A stretch of 64,000 nt of DNA, taken from IMG/VR virus record IMGVR_UViG_3300030329_003436, positions 1 to 64,000 of that record; one strand, 5' to 3'. Below the pieces are notes generated by a model. That model was not told the origin of the DNA, did no database searches, and was given only the letters and a program-made list of their open reading frames with translations. The position numbers and the translations under genes are program-made. Source of the stretch: a virus. This document shows, piece by piece, positions 1 through 8,291 of the stretch (positions within the stretch are counted from its first letter, which is position 1; each line of letters starts with the position of its first letter).

Positions 1-72
1 TTCAGCGAATTGTATGATGACATGGACAAGGCCATAGACAAATTTTTTGAAATTAAAAAGAGATTGAGATGA
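1..72 (+). CDS. 3' end of an unidentified gene (partial)
   Basis: The left edge cuts a reading frame that runs 23 codons to a TGA overlapping the next ATG as ATGA. The visible tail is charged (ending in EIKKRLR) and probably helical. Too little remains to identify it. Its position just before an exonuclease and a headless DnaE fragment makes the missing N-terminal (PHP plus palm) half of the polymerase a reasonable guess, but nothing in these 23 residues proves that. Confidence 0.6.
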   Translation, partial: FSELYDDMDKAIDKFFEIKKRLR

Positions 73-752
73 ACTATAAAGACATAATTGTTTTCGACTT
101 TGAAACTGGGTCAAGAAACCCTCACAAAACACAACCAGTGCAGATTGCTGCCGTTGCTATACACGGTAGAAAGCTAACGATCCAACCCGGAGGTTATTTT
201 GAAAGCTTAATACGTCCAGAGCTGGATGATGAAAAGGCTATAGAGATGGGGGTTGATCCAATAGAAGACGAAGCACTTGCTGTCAACGGCAAGACAAGAG
301 AAGAACTGGCTAAAGCCCCTTCTGCCAAAACGGTATGGAAAAAGTTTGCTAACTTTGTAAACAAATACAACTGGAAAAAGACACCTTACTTTGCCCCTAT
401 ACCTGCTGGTTATAACATTATAGGGTTTGATCTTCCTATCGTTCAGAGGTTGTGCGAGCAGCACGGCCCTGTTGACAAAAAGACCGGAAAGCAGACCCTG
501 TTTAATAAAATCCACAAGATTGACATGTTGGATACCGTTTGGATGTGGATGGAAAACAATCCAGATATTAAATCCTTAAGCATGGATTCAATGAGAGACC
601 TGTTGGGTATGAGCAAAGAGAACGCTCACGATGCCATGCAAGATGTTAAAGACACGGCAAATCTAATGATTGCGTTTATGAAACTGCATCGTCGTATAGC
701 TCCCAAGGTAAAATTTGAAAAGGCGTTCGCAGATGGAAACATCCACCTTTGA
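69..752 (+). CDS. DnaQ-like DEDDh 3'-5' exonuclease
   Basis: A 227-residue protein of the DEDDh exonuclease superfamily, which removes nucleotides from 3' ends and often proofreads for a replicative polymerase. Exo I is D10-F-E12-T. Exo II is GYNIIGFD with the acidic residue at D121. Exo III is H187-D-A-x-x-D192, so all catalytic acids and the general-base histidine are present. The length is normal for a stand-alone epsilon-type subunit. The gene overlaps the preceding stop by ATGA and overlaps the downstream polymerase gene, so the two are translationally coupled and probably work as one replicase. An RNase T/oligoribonuclease-like role cannot be excluded, but the polymerase neighbour favours proofreading. 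Confidence 0.88.
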   Translation: MNYKDIIVFDFETGSRNPHKTQPVQIAAVAIHGRKLTIQPGGYFESLIRPELDDEKAIEMGVDPIEDEALAVNGKTREELAKAPSAKTVWKKFANFVNKYNWKKTPYFAPIPAGYNIIGFDLPIVQRLCEQHGPVDKKTGKQTLFNKIHKIDMLDTVWMWMENNPDIKSLSMDSMRDLLGMSKENAHDAMQDVKDTANLMIAFMKLHRRIAPKVKFEKAFADGNIHL

Positions 753-2307
753 TCCTATTGAAATAGACTTCAACAACCAAGATGCTTGGGACTTAATCTG
801 TGACGGAAAAACCAAGGGGGTTTTCCAGCTAGAAAGTAGTTTGGGTAGAGCTTGGTCAAAAAGAGTCAAACCAAGAAACATAGAAGACTTGGCCGCTCTT
901 GTTTCTATTATTAGACCCGGATGTCTTAAGGCGATTGTAGACGGAAAGTCTATGACGCAGCATTACGTAGACCGAAAAAACGGGTCAGAAGAAATAGTCT
1001 ATATTCACGACTCTCTTGAGCCAATACTTAAAAATACACAAGGGGTTTTGGTTTATCAAGAACAGTCTATGGAGATAGCCCAAAAGATAGCTGGATTCAA
1101 TCTCCAGCAAGCTGATGACTTAAGGAAGGCTATCGGTAAGAAAAAAGCCGATTTGATGGCCAAGATTAAAAAGAGGTTTGTACAAGGTGCCATAGATGCG
1201 GCCATTGTTTCTAAAGAAGCAGCAGAAGAGATATTCTCATGGATCGAGAAGTCCTCTCGTTACGCTTTTAATAAGTCCCATGCTGTTAGCTACGCTATTT
1301 GTGGTTATTGGAGCGCTTACGCTAAGTCTCATCATCCATTGGAGTTTTACTGTAACTACCTATATTACGCACATGGTAAGCCAGACCCTCAAGAAGAAAT
1401 AAGAGAGCTTGTACGTGACGCAAAGTCTGTCGGTGTTTCAATACACCCTCCTTCATTAAAAAGCCTTAATGAGACGACCAGTATAATAGATGAGAAAATT
1501 CACTTCGGACTTTCTGATCTGAAGACTATCGGCAAGAAACAGATAGATAAATTCAAAGATATTTTGCCAGAAGCCGAAAATTTAATCGGCAAAAAAATTC
1601 ACGAGATGTCTTGGTACGAGACGCTGGTTTCAATAGGAGATCTACTGTACTCCCCTTTGGCGATAGCCATGATATCCACGGGTATGTTTTCGCACACAAA
1701 ACTGTCTAGGCTGAAAATGCTAGACGACTTTGATACATGGCAAAAACTAACGTCGAAAGAGGTTGTCTGGATCAAAGAAAACTATAAGAACCATGACAAC
1801 ATTCTTGACCTCCTAAAAGCAGCGTCTCCTGTAAAGAAGGAAGGGGGAGCGGCTCATAACAGCAAAAGAACAGAGGTTATACTTGACTTGGTTCTGCATT
1901 TGGAAAACCCACCGTCCTCTCTTGAAGACGACCCTCGGTGGGTAATAGGTACAGAAGAAAACTATCTTGGGGTGGCGGTAACATACTCAAAGATAGAATC
2001 TAGTGACATCAGCATGTCTGACACCACCTGTAGAGATTGTCTAGAAGGCAAGAAAGGGAAGATGAAAATAGCTGTAACCCTCAACGCCATAAGAAAATGG
2101 ACAACAAAAGGCGGTAAAAACCCCGGCCAAGAAATGGCCTTTCTCTCAGTAGAAGATAACACCGGAGAGCTTGATAATGTGGCAATATTTAGCGAATCAT
2201 GGAAAGAATATAAAAATATACTATATGAGGGAAATAATGTCCTATTATTTTGTAATGCCTCTAAGAATAGGGACGGTTTTGTAGTCGATAAAGTTGTTGA
2301 GATTTGA
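733..2307 (+). CDS. DNA polymerase III alpha (DnaE-type), C-terminal half only
   Basis: A 524-residue protein that aligns by eye with bacterial DnaE from just after the palm to the C-terminus. VFQLES (30-35) followed by a DLAAL..IIRPG stretch matches the fingers. VYQEQSMEIAQ (from 107) and DDLRKAIGKKK match the conserved DnaE motifs, as does FNKSHAVSYA (from 179). The end (about 430-524) looks like the DnaE OB fold. The PHP domain and the three catalytic palm aspartates lie upstream of this region in normal DnaE and are absent here, so the protein cannot polymerise alone. ATG at 733 is preferred to an in-frame TTG at 715. It overlaps the exonuclease gene by 20 bases. A split polymerase is the likeliest explanation; a truncated accessory factor is the alternative. 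Confidence 0.85.
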   Translation: METSTFDPIEIDFNNQDAWDLICDGKTKGVFQLESSLGRAWSKRVKPRNIEDLAALVSIIRPGCLKAIVDGKSMTQHYVDRKNGSEEIVYIHDSLEPILKNTQGVLVYQEQSMEIAQKIAGFNLQQADDLRKAIGKKKADLMAKIKKRFVQGAIDAAIVSKEAAEEIFSWIEKSSRYAFNKSHAVSYAICGYWSAYAKSHHPLEFYCNYLYYAHGKPDPQEEIRELVRDAKSVGVSIHPPSLKSLNETTSIIDEKIHFGLSDLKTIGKKQIDKFKDILPEAENLIGKKIHEMSWYETLVSIGDLLYSPLAIAMISTGMFSHTKLSRLKMLDDFDTWQKLTSKEVVWIKENYKNHDNILDLLKAASPVKKEGGAAHNSKRTEVILDLVLHLENPPSSLEDDPRWVIGTEENYLGVAVTYSKIESSDISMSDTTCRDCLEGKKGKMKIAVTLNAIRKWTTKGGKNPGQEMAFLSVEDNTGELDNVAIFSESWKEYKNILYEGNNVLLFCNASKNRDGFVVDKVVEI

Positions 2308-2336
2308 TTGCAAAACATTGACTCTTTATGTATATT
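2308..2336 (+). promoter_or_regulatory. Candidate sigma70-type promoter before ssb
   Basis: A TTGCAA hexamer (2308-2313), a 17-base spacer and TATATT (2331-2336) lie in one of the few real gaps of the plus-strand operon, about 40 bases before the SSB start. The -35 box matches the consensus at 4 of 6 bases and the -10 box at 5 of 6. It would let SSB and the sigma-like gene be transcribed separately from the polymerase. Confidence 0.4.
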
Positions 2337-2378
2337 AGATGTAGGAACTTTACAACACCCTGCACTGAAGGATCACGG

Positions 2379-2753
2379 ATGTCTGCCAGCTCAATTTCCA
2401 ACTACTGTCGTTTTATCGGCAGGCTTGTAAGAGACCCGAAACTCATAAAACTAGAAAATACCGAGCTTGTTACCTTTACCCTTGCAATAACAGAGTATCG
2501 CAAAGAAAAAGGTGGCGAAAAGAAGAAGACAACAAATTACTTTGATTTTGAAGCTTGGGATAGCGGAGCCTCTACCATCAATAGGTATTGCAAGCAGGGA
2601 GATATTGTAGATGTTGTAACCTCCGCAAGGAATAATCAATGGACAGACAAGGAAGGCAAACAGAAGTTTTCGACTCGTTTTAGGGTTAAAGAATTCAAGC
2701 TCTTCAACCCACCCCCGTCAGATAGAGAAAATTCTCAACAAGAAGATGAGTGA
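2379..2753 (+). CDS. ssb: Single-stranded DNA-binding protein
   Basis: A 124-residue OB-fold protein that coats single-stranded DNA at the fork. It begins with the SSB-like strand SNYCRFIGRLVRDPKL. It then has a TFTLAI strand, a charged loop, FDFEAWD, and CKQGDIVDV (the usual KGD.V element of bacterial SSB), and ends in an acidic tail (SQQEDE). That tail resembles the protein-recruiting tip of SSB but lacks the classic final Pro-Phe. ATG at 2379 is chosen because GAAGGA precedes it and the SSB fold starts there; an in-frame ATG at 2328 would add 17 unrelated residues. It overlaps the next gene by 8 bases. Confidence 0.85.
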   Translation: MSASSISNYCRFIGRLVRDPKLIKLENTELVTFTLAITEYRKEKGGEKKKTTNYFDFEAWDSGASTINRYCKQGDIVDVVTSARNNQWTDKEGKQKFSTRFRVKEFKLFNPPPSDRENSQQEDE

Positions 2754-3261
2754 TGAATTAGACAGAGTAACTCAAAAAAATCAAGAAGAGCTTGAAGAAC
2801 AACTGATCCGTAATAATTACGGGCTGGTAGTTTCTCAAGCTCTTTTATTTTTTAAAGACACGTCAAAACACTATACACTAGAAGATTGTATTCAGGTTGG
2901 CTTAGTAGGGTTATTAAAATCTATAAGAAAACATGATCCTAAAAAGTCTAAGTTTCCAGTGTACGCAACGGTGTGTATAAAAAATGCAATATCCAGCTTT
3001 GTAAAAAAACATAGTAAAAAGAACAAGGTTGTGTTTGATACAAAAGCACTTAATAGCTCATTAAATGGCAGACACTATCTTGACAAAGATAATATTGCAA
3101 GCTATCTGACTAAACTGAATGAGCAGGAATTGTTCATAATAACCAAGAAGATGGAAAACTACACTAACTCTGAGATATGCGAGATACTGTCTTGCACTAG
3201 AAACGCCTTAAAGAATAAAATTACAGATATAATTAATAAGCTTGAAGAACATAACAAATGA
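2746..3261 (+). CDS. Sigma-70-family-like transcription factor
   Basis: A 171-residue protein with the outline of a small sigma factor. Residues about 45-95 (LEDCIQVGLVGLLKSIRKHD, then a PVYATVCIKNAISSFVKKHSK stretch) match sigma region 2, including the core-binding helix and the Y/W-A-x-x-x-I-x-x-x-I pattern of the -10 reading helix. The C-terminus (about 130-165) is a helix-turn-helix like region 4 (SEICEILSCTRNALKNKI). It would redirect host RNA polymerase, most likely to late phage promoters; the shared TGGTGTATAATA boxes before late genes are candidates. It overlaps ssb and, by ATGA, the first glycosyltransferase gene. Confidence 0.7.
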   Translation: MSDELDRVTQKNQEELEEQLIRNNYGLVVSQALLFFKDTSKHYTLEDCIQVGLVGLLKSIRKHDPKKSKFPVYATVCIKNAISSFVKKHSKKNKVVFDTKALNSSLNGRHYLDKDNIASYLTKLNEQELFIITKKMENYTNSEICEILSCTRNALKNKITDIINKLEEHNK

Positions 3262-4895
3262 GAAAAAAGAGAGTTCTATTCTGCTCAGAGGCTACCTACT
3301 TAAACACTGGCTATGCAACATACGCCAGAGAGGTTTTAAGCAGGCTACATGCTTCTGGAAAATATGAAATTGCTGAATTTGCTAGCTATGGAAAAGATGG
3401 CGACCCTCGCAATAATGACATTCTGTGGAAATTCTACCCCAACCAGCCTCATGATAGTGATTTAGCAGGCAACCAAGAATACGCTTCAGTTCCAACCAAT
3501 CAGTTTGGAGAATGGAGATTTGAAAACGTTCTTTTGGATTTTCAGCCAGATTTCGTTTGTGACATAAGAGATTTCTGGATGATAGATTACCAAGAAAGGT
3601 CTCCTTTTAGACGGTTGTTCAATTGGGTTATAATGCCAACCGTAGACGCCTCACCACAAAACGAACAGTGGATAGCTACGTATTCTAATGCAGATGCCGT
3701 TTTTAGTTATTCGGACTGGGGAGGTTCGGTATTAAAGAATGAGTCCAATGGCAAGGTCAATTACTTAGGCACTGCATCTCCTTCTGCTCACGCTATCTAT
3801 AGTCCAGTTGAAGACAAGCAAGCCCATAAAGAAAGAATGGGGTTCGACGCAGACACTCTTATACTTGGAACAGTGATGCGCAATCAAAGAAGAAAGCTGT
3901 TCCCAGACCTGTTTGAAGCCTTTAGAAAATTCTTAGATATGTACGACAAGAACGACGTGTTTTTGTATTGTCATACTAGTTATCCAGATTTGGGATGGGA
4001 TCTGCCTAAGCTGATAAATCGTTACGGGCTATCAAGCAAAATCCTAGTGACATATTCTTGCCCACAATGCAATTACGCCTTTCCTATGTATTTTTGTGAC
4101 GCCAAAACAAAATGCCCTCGCTGCGGAGGAAAGTCTGCTGGCCTATCCAACGTACAAAATGGTGTTGAATATGATTTTCTATCTGAAATATTTAATACCT
4201 TTGATTTGTATATACAGTATGCAAACAGTGAGGGTTTTGGGATGCCGCAGGTTGAAGCCGCCGCCTGTGGAGTACCTGTTGCTAGCGTAGATTACTCGGC
4301 AATGAGTAGCGTAGTGAGAAAGCTTGAGGGCTACCCAATCAAACCCCAAGCCCTATATAACGAACTAGAAACCGGCTGCAATAGAGCAGTTCCAAATAAC
4401 GATGCAGCCGCCAAGGTTATATATGATTTTTTCAATTTGTCTGAAGAAGAACGAAAAGAAAAAAGCAAGCAAACAAGGTCTGCTTTTGAAAAGCACTACC
4501 AGTGGGATGCGACCGCCAAGATGTGGTCTGATTATTTTGACTCTGTAGAAATTAGACCTCGTGAAGAAACATGGCTATCACCACCAAGAATACATAAGTT
4601 TCCTAGAGACGTTCCCGAACATCTTGACACTAGACAATTAGCCCAGTGGCTCATAGTCAACGTCCTTGGCGAACCAGAACGATTGAACTCTTATTTTGAA
4701 TCTAGATTAATGAGAGATCTTAACTGGGGTATACACATCCAAGGAACTGGAGAAATGTATCTGAACGAAGATTCTTATGCTTTTGTAAAACCGGACTATC
4801 AAAAATTTACAATTGAAGAGGCTTTCAATATGATGGCTGGTCTTTGTGCTAGAAGAAATGAATGGGAAAAAACAAGGGTGGAAATTGTAAGATGA
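3258..4895 (+). CDS. GT4-like glycosyltransferase with internal zinc ribbon
   Basis: A 545-residue GT-B glycosyltransferase. The N-terminal half opens with LFCSEATYLNTGYATYAREVL, a Rossmann start with a GT4-like acceptor loop. The donor half contains SEGFGMPQVEAAACGVPVAS, the GT4 E-x7-E signature, followed by an AMSSVV stretch. Between the two lies an unusual insert, C268-P-Q-C271 ... C286-P-R-C289-G-G, a four-cysteine zinc ribbon not found in ordinary GT4 enzymes. A C-terminal extension of about 120 residues (from about 430) has no recognised fold. It is the first gene of the glycan block and overlaps its neighbours by ATGA on both sides. The sugar donor and acceptor cannot be read from sequence. 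Confidence 0.8.
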   Translation: MRKKRVLFCSEATYLNTGYATYAREVLSRLHASGKYEIAEFASYGKDGDPRNNDILWKFYPNQPHDSDLAGNQEYASVPTNQFGEWRFENVLLDFQPDFVCDIRDFWMIDYQERSPFRRLFNWVIMPTVDASPQNEQWIATYSNADAVFSYSDWGGSVLKNESNGKVNYLGTASPSAHAIYSPVEDKQAHKERMGFDADTLILGTVMRNQRRKLFPDLFEAFRKFLDMYDKNDVFLYCHTSYPDLGWDLPKLINRYGLSSKILVTYSCPQCNYAFPMYFCDAKTKCPRCGGKSAGLSNVQNGVEYDFLSEIFNTFDLYIQYANSEGFGMPQVEAAACGVPVASVDYSAMSSVVRKLEGYPIKPQALYNELETGCNRAVPNNDAAAKVIYDFFNLSEEERKEKSKQTRSAFEKHYQWDATAKMWSDYFDSVEIRPREETWLSPPRIHKFPRDVPEHLDTRQLAQWLIVNVLGEPERLNSYFESRLMRDLNWGIHIQGTGEMYLNEDSYAFVKPDYQKFTIEEAFNMMAGLCARRNEWEKTRVEIVR

Positions 4896-6016
4896 AGGTT
4901 TTATACATAGGTCATTATAGAGAAGGTACGGGCTGGGGAAGAGCCGCTATAGACTACATACTGTCTATGGATGCCGCTGGCATCGAGGTTGTGCCTAGAG
5001 CCGTAAAACTTAACGACAGACAGCCGGAACTTCCTCGAAGGCTGTTGGAGTTAGAAAATCAGGAATCTTCCGGGTGCGATGTTTGCATACAGCATGTTCT
5101 TCCTCACTTAATGGATTTTCACCCAAAGTTCAAAAAGAACATAGCCTTGTATGCTACCGAAACAAGTAATTTCAAATATTCAACTTGGCCTAGAAAAATA
5201 AACCTGATGGACGAGGCTTGGGTTATCAATAATCAAATGGTTGAAGCTTCTGTTAATAGCGGGATCACAGTGCCTATAAAGGTAATTCCGCACGCGACAG
5301 ACTTTGAGAAATTTACACAGAGACATAAAAAGCTTGACCTTCCAATACCAGACGACAACTTTATATTTTATACGGTTGGCGAATTCAACAAGAGGAAAAA
5401 CTTAAGAGCTTTTGTTACGGCTTTTCATTTAGAGTTTGAGAGAAATGAACCGGTTTCAATTTTAATAAAGACAAACAAGGCTGGTCTAAGCGCAGACCAA
5501 TGCGCCGAACAAGTTCAGAGTCTTTGTAACGAAATTAAACAAGGGTTAAAACTGTACCCATCTTCCAATGACTACAAAGAGGATTTTATAATAACTGACT
5601 ATTTGTCCGAAAAAGATATAGAAAGGGTTCATCAGTCTTGTGACTGTTTTGTTATGCCAAGCCATGGGGAAGCATGGTGCATCCCTGCGTTTGACGCGAT
5701 GGGGTTTGGAAACACTCCTATATGCACTAATACTGGCGGTATGGCCGATTTTTTGCGGAAAAGCGCCAACATAGGAGCGGGCGGTGTTTTGGTGGATGCA
5801 AGATTAGAACCCGTCACAGGAGCATTAGATACGCTATCTGATATCTTCACAGGTAAGGAAGAGTGGGCGTCTATTGATATACAAAAACTTAGAAAAGCCA
5901 TGAGAGACATGTACGAGTCTGACAGAACAGACATGAAAACTCACGGTCTGGAACGAGCTATGAAATATTCCCATAGGGAGATTGGCAATGTAATAAAAGA
6001 GGCACTAAATGCTTAG
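4892..6016 (+). CDS. GT4 family glycosyltransferase
   Basis: A 374-residue GT-B enzyme. It begins KVLYIGHYREGTGWGRAAID, the nucleotide-fold start with the GxG loop of GT4. It continues through IPHATDFEKF and a TVGEFNKRKN donor-domain start to the HGEAWCIPAFDAMGFGNTP signature and GGMADFL. ATG at 4892 is preferred because the fold starts there and it makes the ATGA overlap usual in this operon; an in-frame ATG at 4862 would lie inside the previous gene. The next gene starts 8 bases before its stop. Confidence 0.82.
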   Translation: MKVLYIGHYREGTGWGRAAIDYILSMDAAGIEVVPRAVKLNDRQPELPRRLLELENQESSGCDVCIQHVLPHLMDFHPKFKKNIALYATETSNFKYSTWPRKINLMDEAWVINNQMVEASVNSGITVPIKVIPHATDFEKFTQRHKKLDLPIPDDNFIFYTVGEFNKRKNLRAFVTAFHLEFERNEPVSILIKTNKAGLSADQCAEQVQSLCNEIKQGLKLYPSSNDYKEDFIITDYLSEKDIERVHQSCDCFVMPSHGEAWCIPAFDAMGFGNTPICTNTGGMADFLRKSANIGAGGVLVDARLEPVTGALDTLSDIFTGKEEWASIDIQKLRKAMRDMYESDRTDMKTHGLERAMKYSHREIGNVIKEALNA

Positions 6017-7019
6017 TCCGGTATCCTCCATAACCAGAGCGTCTGCTAGAAAAATAAATGACCCTCTGAATATACTGACCTTTCCTACACACGAAAGGTA
6101 CGAAACGCTTTTATGTAAAACGGGGCATAATTTCTATGCCTATAGAGCAGAAGGTATAAAAGATTGGAATACGAACAATGCCGCTATTCCAGAAAACTAT
6201 ACTCTTTTAGATCCCACGCTGGGAGATAAACAAATACCGGCCTATCTGGATTTTGATCTAGTTTTGTCTCAAAACAAGTTTGGTCAATTCCAACTGGCCG
6301 AACCAATAGCGAAACGGTTTCATCTTCCTTTGGTTAGTCTTGAGCATACGCTTCCAGTCCCCTATTGGCCTCCCGAAGTTTTAGAGCAAACCAGAACAAT
6401 GCAGGGTGACATCAACGTATTCATTTCAAAATATAGTATTGGCGCTTGGGGGTGGGATGCGCCAAATACTAGTGTCATTACTCATGGGGTAGATACAACA
6501 TTATTTAAGCCAGCAGAAAAAGAAAGAGAGAACCATGCTCTGTCAGTGGTAAATGATTGGATCAACAGGGATTGGTGCTGCGGTTTTAACATATGGCAAA
6601 ACGTATCAAAAAAATATCCAACAAGAGTGATAGGCGACACGCCGGGATTATCGAAACCAGCATCCAGTATAGAGGAATTGGTGGATGCCTACCAAACCAG
6701 TAGAATATTTCTGAACACTTCTACAATATCACCTATTCCAACTTCTTTACTTGAAGCTATGGCTTGCGGATGTGCTGTTGTGTCTACAGCTACCTGTATG
6801 ATACCAGAAGTAGTAGAGCATGGAGTTAACGGCTTTTTAGGGGAGACGGAAGAAGAATTAGAAGAATATTTAGTAGAACTTCTGAATGATGAGGATTTGG
6901 CCACGAAATTAGGAAATGAGGCTAGAAAGACTATAGAAAGCAGATTTTCAGAAGATCAATTTGTTGGCAGATGGGAACATCTGCTTTATGAAGCGTCAAA
7001 AGTATGTTTTAGAGGTTAA
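6009..7019 (+). CDS. GT4 family glycosyltransferase
   Basis: A 336-residue GT-B protein. ITHGVDTTLFKP marks the domain linker, and SPIPTSLLEAMACGCAVVS with IPEVVEHGVNGFLGET is the textbook GT4 donor-binding end. The N-terminal half is short and divergent (VSLEHTLPVPYWPPE), so acceptor recognition probably differs from its two upstream GT4 neighbours. The C-terminus (RKTIESRFSEDQFVGRWEHL) is the usual closing helix. Confidence 0.82.
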   Translation: MLSPVSSITRASARKINDPLNILTFPTHERYETLLCKTGHNFYAYRAEGIKDWNTNNAAIPENYTLLDPTLGDKQIPAYLDFDLVLSQNKFGQFQLAEPIAKRFHLPLVSLEHTLPVPYWPPEVLEQTRTMQGDINVFISKYSIGAWGWDAPNTSVITHGVDTTLFKPAEKERENHALSVVNDWINRDWCCGFNIWQNVSKKYPTRVIGDTPGLSKPASSIEELVDAYQTSRIFLNTSTISPIPTSLLEAMACGCAVVSTATCMIPEVVEHGVNGFLGETEEELEEYLVELLNDEDLATKLGNEARKTIESRFSEDQFVGRWEHLLYEASKVCFRG

Positions 7020-7020
7020 G

Positions 7021-7485
7021 ATGAAAGTAAGCATAACTGTAGGTTCACCGTTCCGAAAAAATGGTTATCTAAATATAGACCCTATAACAAAACCGGATGG
7101 TCTAGATGTAGACATTAGAAATTTAGATGACGTAGTAGACGACGCAGAGTGTACCGAATTTATAGCCGAAGATGTTCTCGATTACCTTGAAAGCTCTGAA
7201 GCTGATAAGGTATTAAATCACTGGATAGGCAAGCTTAGAAGAGGTGGTAAGATTGTGATAGGAGGCACGGACGCATACGAAGCCTCTAAAATGTTTTATC
7301 AGCAAAAAATTGATTTAGAAGAGTTTAACAAATTAGTTCACGGGGCATTTTCTCAGCCGTGGGATGTAAGGTTACACAATGTAACGTTAGAATACATGCA
7401 ATCAAAGCTAGAAAATGCGGGATTAAAAGTAACAAAAAAAAGACTTGATGGTTATCGGATAGTCATAGAAGGAGAAAGAGAGTGA
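7021..7485 (+). CDS. Methyltransferase-like protein lacking a clear SAM-binding loop
   Basis: A 154-residue protein resembling the small SAM-dependent methyltransferases of polysaccharide clusters: GYLNIDP, DVDIRNLDDV, an AEDVLDYLES stretch where that family has the 'hvLEHl' element, then IGKLRRGGKIVIGG and a final LENAGLKV. The glycine-rich motif I that holds SAM is replaced by SITVGSPFRKNGY, so activity is doubtful. ATG at 7021 is chosen over an in-frame ATG at 6961, because the preceding gene ends at 7019 and the family fold starts here. The next gene begins at an overlapping GTGA. Confidence 0.55.
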   Translation: MKVSITVGSPFRKNGYLNIDPITKPDGLDVDIRNLDDVVDDAECTEFIAEDVLDYLESSEADKVLNHWIGKLRRGGKIVIGGTDAYEASKMFYQQKIDLEEFNKLVHGAFSQPWDVRLHNVTLEYMQSKLENAGLKVTKKRLDGYRIVIEGERE

Positions 7486-8291
7486 CATTTCAACAAAACC
7501 AGCCGCAGGGCTTGACAACATCATGTAAAGACTGTGTATTCTCAGAAAAAGAAGAAAAAACACAAACCGGATGCTCTCTTAATAGAATTGAAAAATTCAA
7601 AGATAGGGGTGTGTTTGTTGTAGAAGCAGAAGATCTCGAAGAAAACGAATTCTATGTCATCGAATCTTGGTGCGCAGCATATAGAGAAGAGCCATGGAAA
7701 GAGGGTGTGGACGATATCCACACCAAGGTTAGAGAAGAATACCAAGTAAGAGTTGGCTATCTTGTCATTGCAGACGAGGAGTCCGCGACTGACTACTCTA
7801 GTAAACTGCAAAAAACCCTAGATTCTATTTTGGCTCAATCTATTTCGCCCAGCTACATGCTTATGATTAACAAAATTCCAGACGAGCATGTAAATATTAT
7901 ACAATCTACGGTAACAGTAATGGATGGCGTAGATTTTGAATATAAAATTACCTCTATGTATGAAAAAGGCGCAACAGACGATGAAGCCATAGACGAAGTT
8001 TTTAATAAGGTTAAAAACGGATTTTACATGGTGGTCAAGGTCGGTCATGAATTGAGACCAGATCTTACGAAAAAATTAAATCAGTCCATAAATGAAGAAC
8101 TTCATAAAGTTGCTTACATAGATGGCTACGACGGCGTTAATGGAAGAACTGCTCAGGCAGCTATACATAAACACTTAAACGGTAATGTTGTTAAACCGTT
8201 AAAAGAAAAACTGAAAGAAGTCTCCAGTTTTGAAGAAAAGTCTAGCCTCACCTATACATGGGAAGACATTGACCAGCTATGCATAGAGTAA
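7482..8291 (+). CDS. Cysteine-containing protein with GT2-like region, function unknown
   Basis: A 269-residue protein starting at GTG in a GTGA overlap. The first 65 residues carry C14-x2-C17, C31 and C61, a plausible metal site (SCKDCVFSE ... TGCSLNR ... WCAAYRE). The middle (VRVGYLVIADEES, KLQKTLDSILAQSISPSYML) recalls the start of GT2 glycosyltransferases (Q...P...I), but no DxD motif follows, so catalysis is not supported. It overlaps a genuine GT2 gene by 13 bases and may act with it. No firm function is proposed. Confidence 0.6.
   Translation: MTFQQNQPQGLTTSCKDCVFSEKEEKTQTGCSLNRIEKFKDRGVFVVEAEDLEENEFYVIESWCAAYREEPWKEGVDDIHTKVREEYQVRVGYLVIADEESATDYSSKLQKTLDSILAQSISPSYMLMINKIPDEHVNIIQSTVTVMDGVDFEYKITSMYEKGATDDEAIDEVFNKVKNGFYMVVKVGHELRPDLTKKLNQSINEELHKVAYIDGYDGVNGRTAQAAIHKHLNGNVVKPLKEKLKEVSSFEEKSSLTYTWEDIDQLCIE

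Noticed and set aside
715-732. TTG at 715 as the start of the polymerase fragment
   Set aside because: It is an uncommon start codon, adds only six residues and sits further inside the exonuclease gene; ATG at 733 is adequate.
1255-1290. Possible DnaE split-intein site
   Set aside because: The FNKSH region where cyanobacterial DnaE inteins insert is continuous, with no intein sequence; the split is much further upstream.
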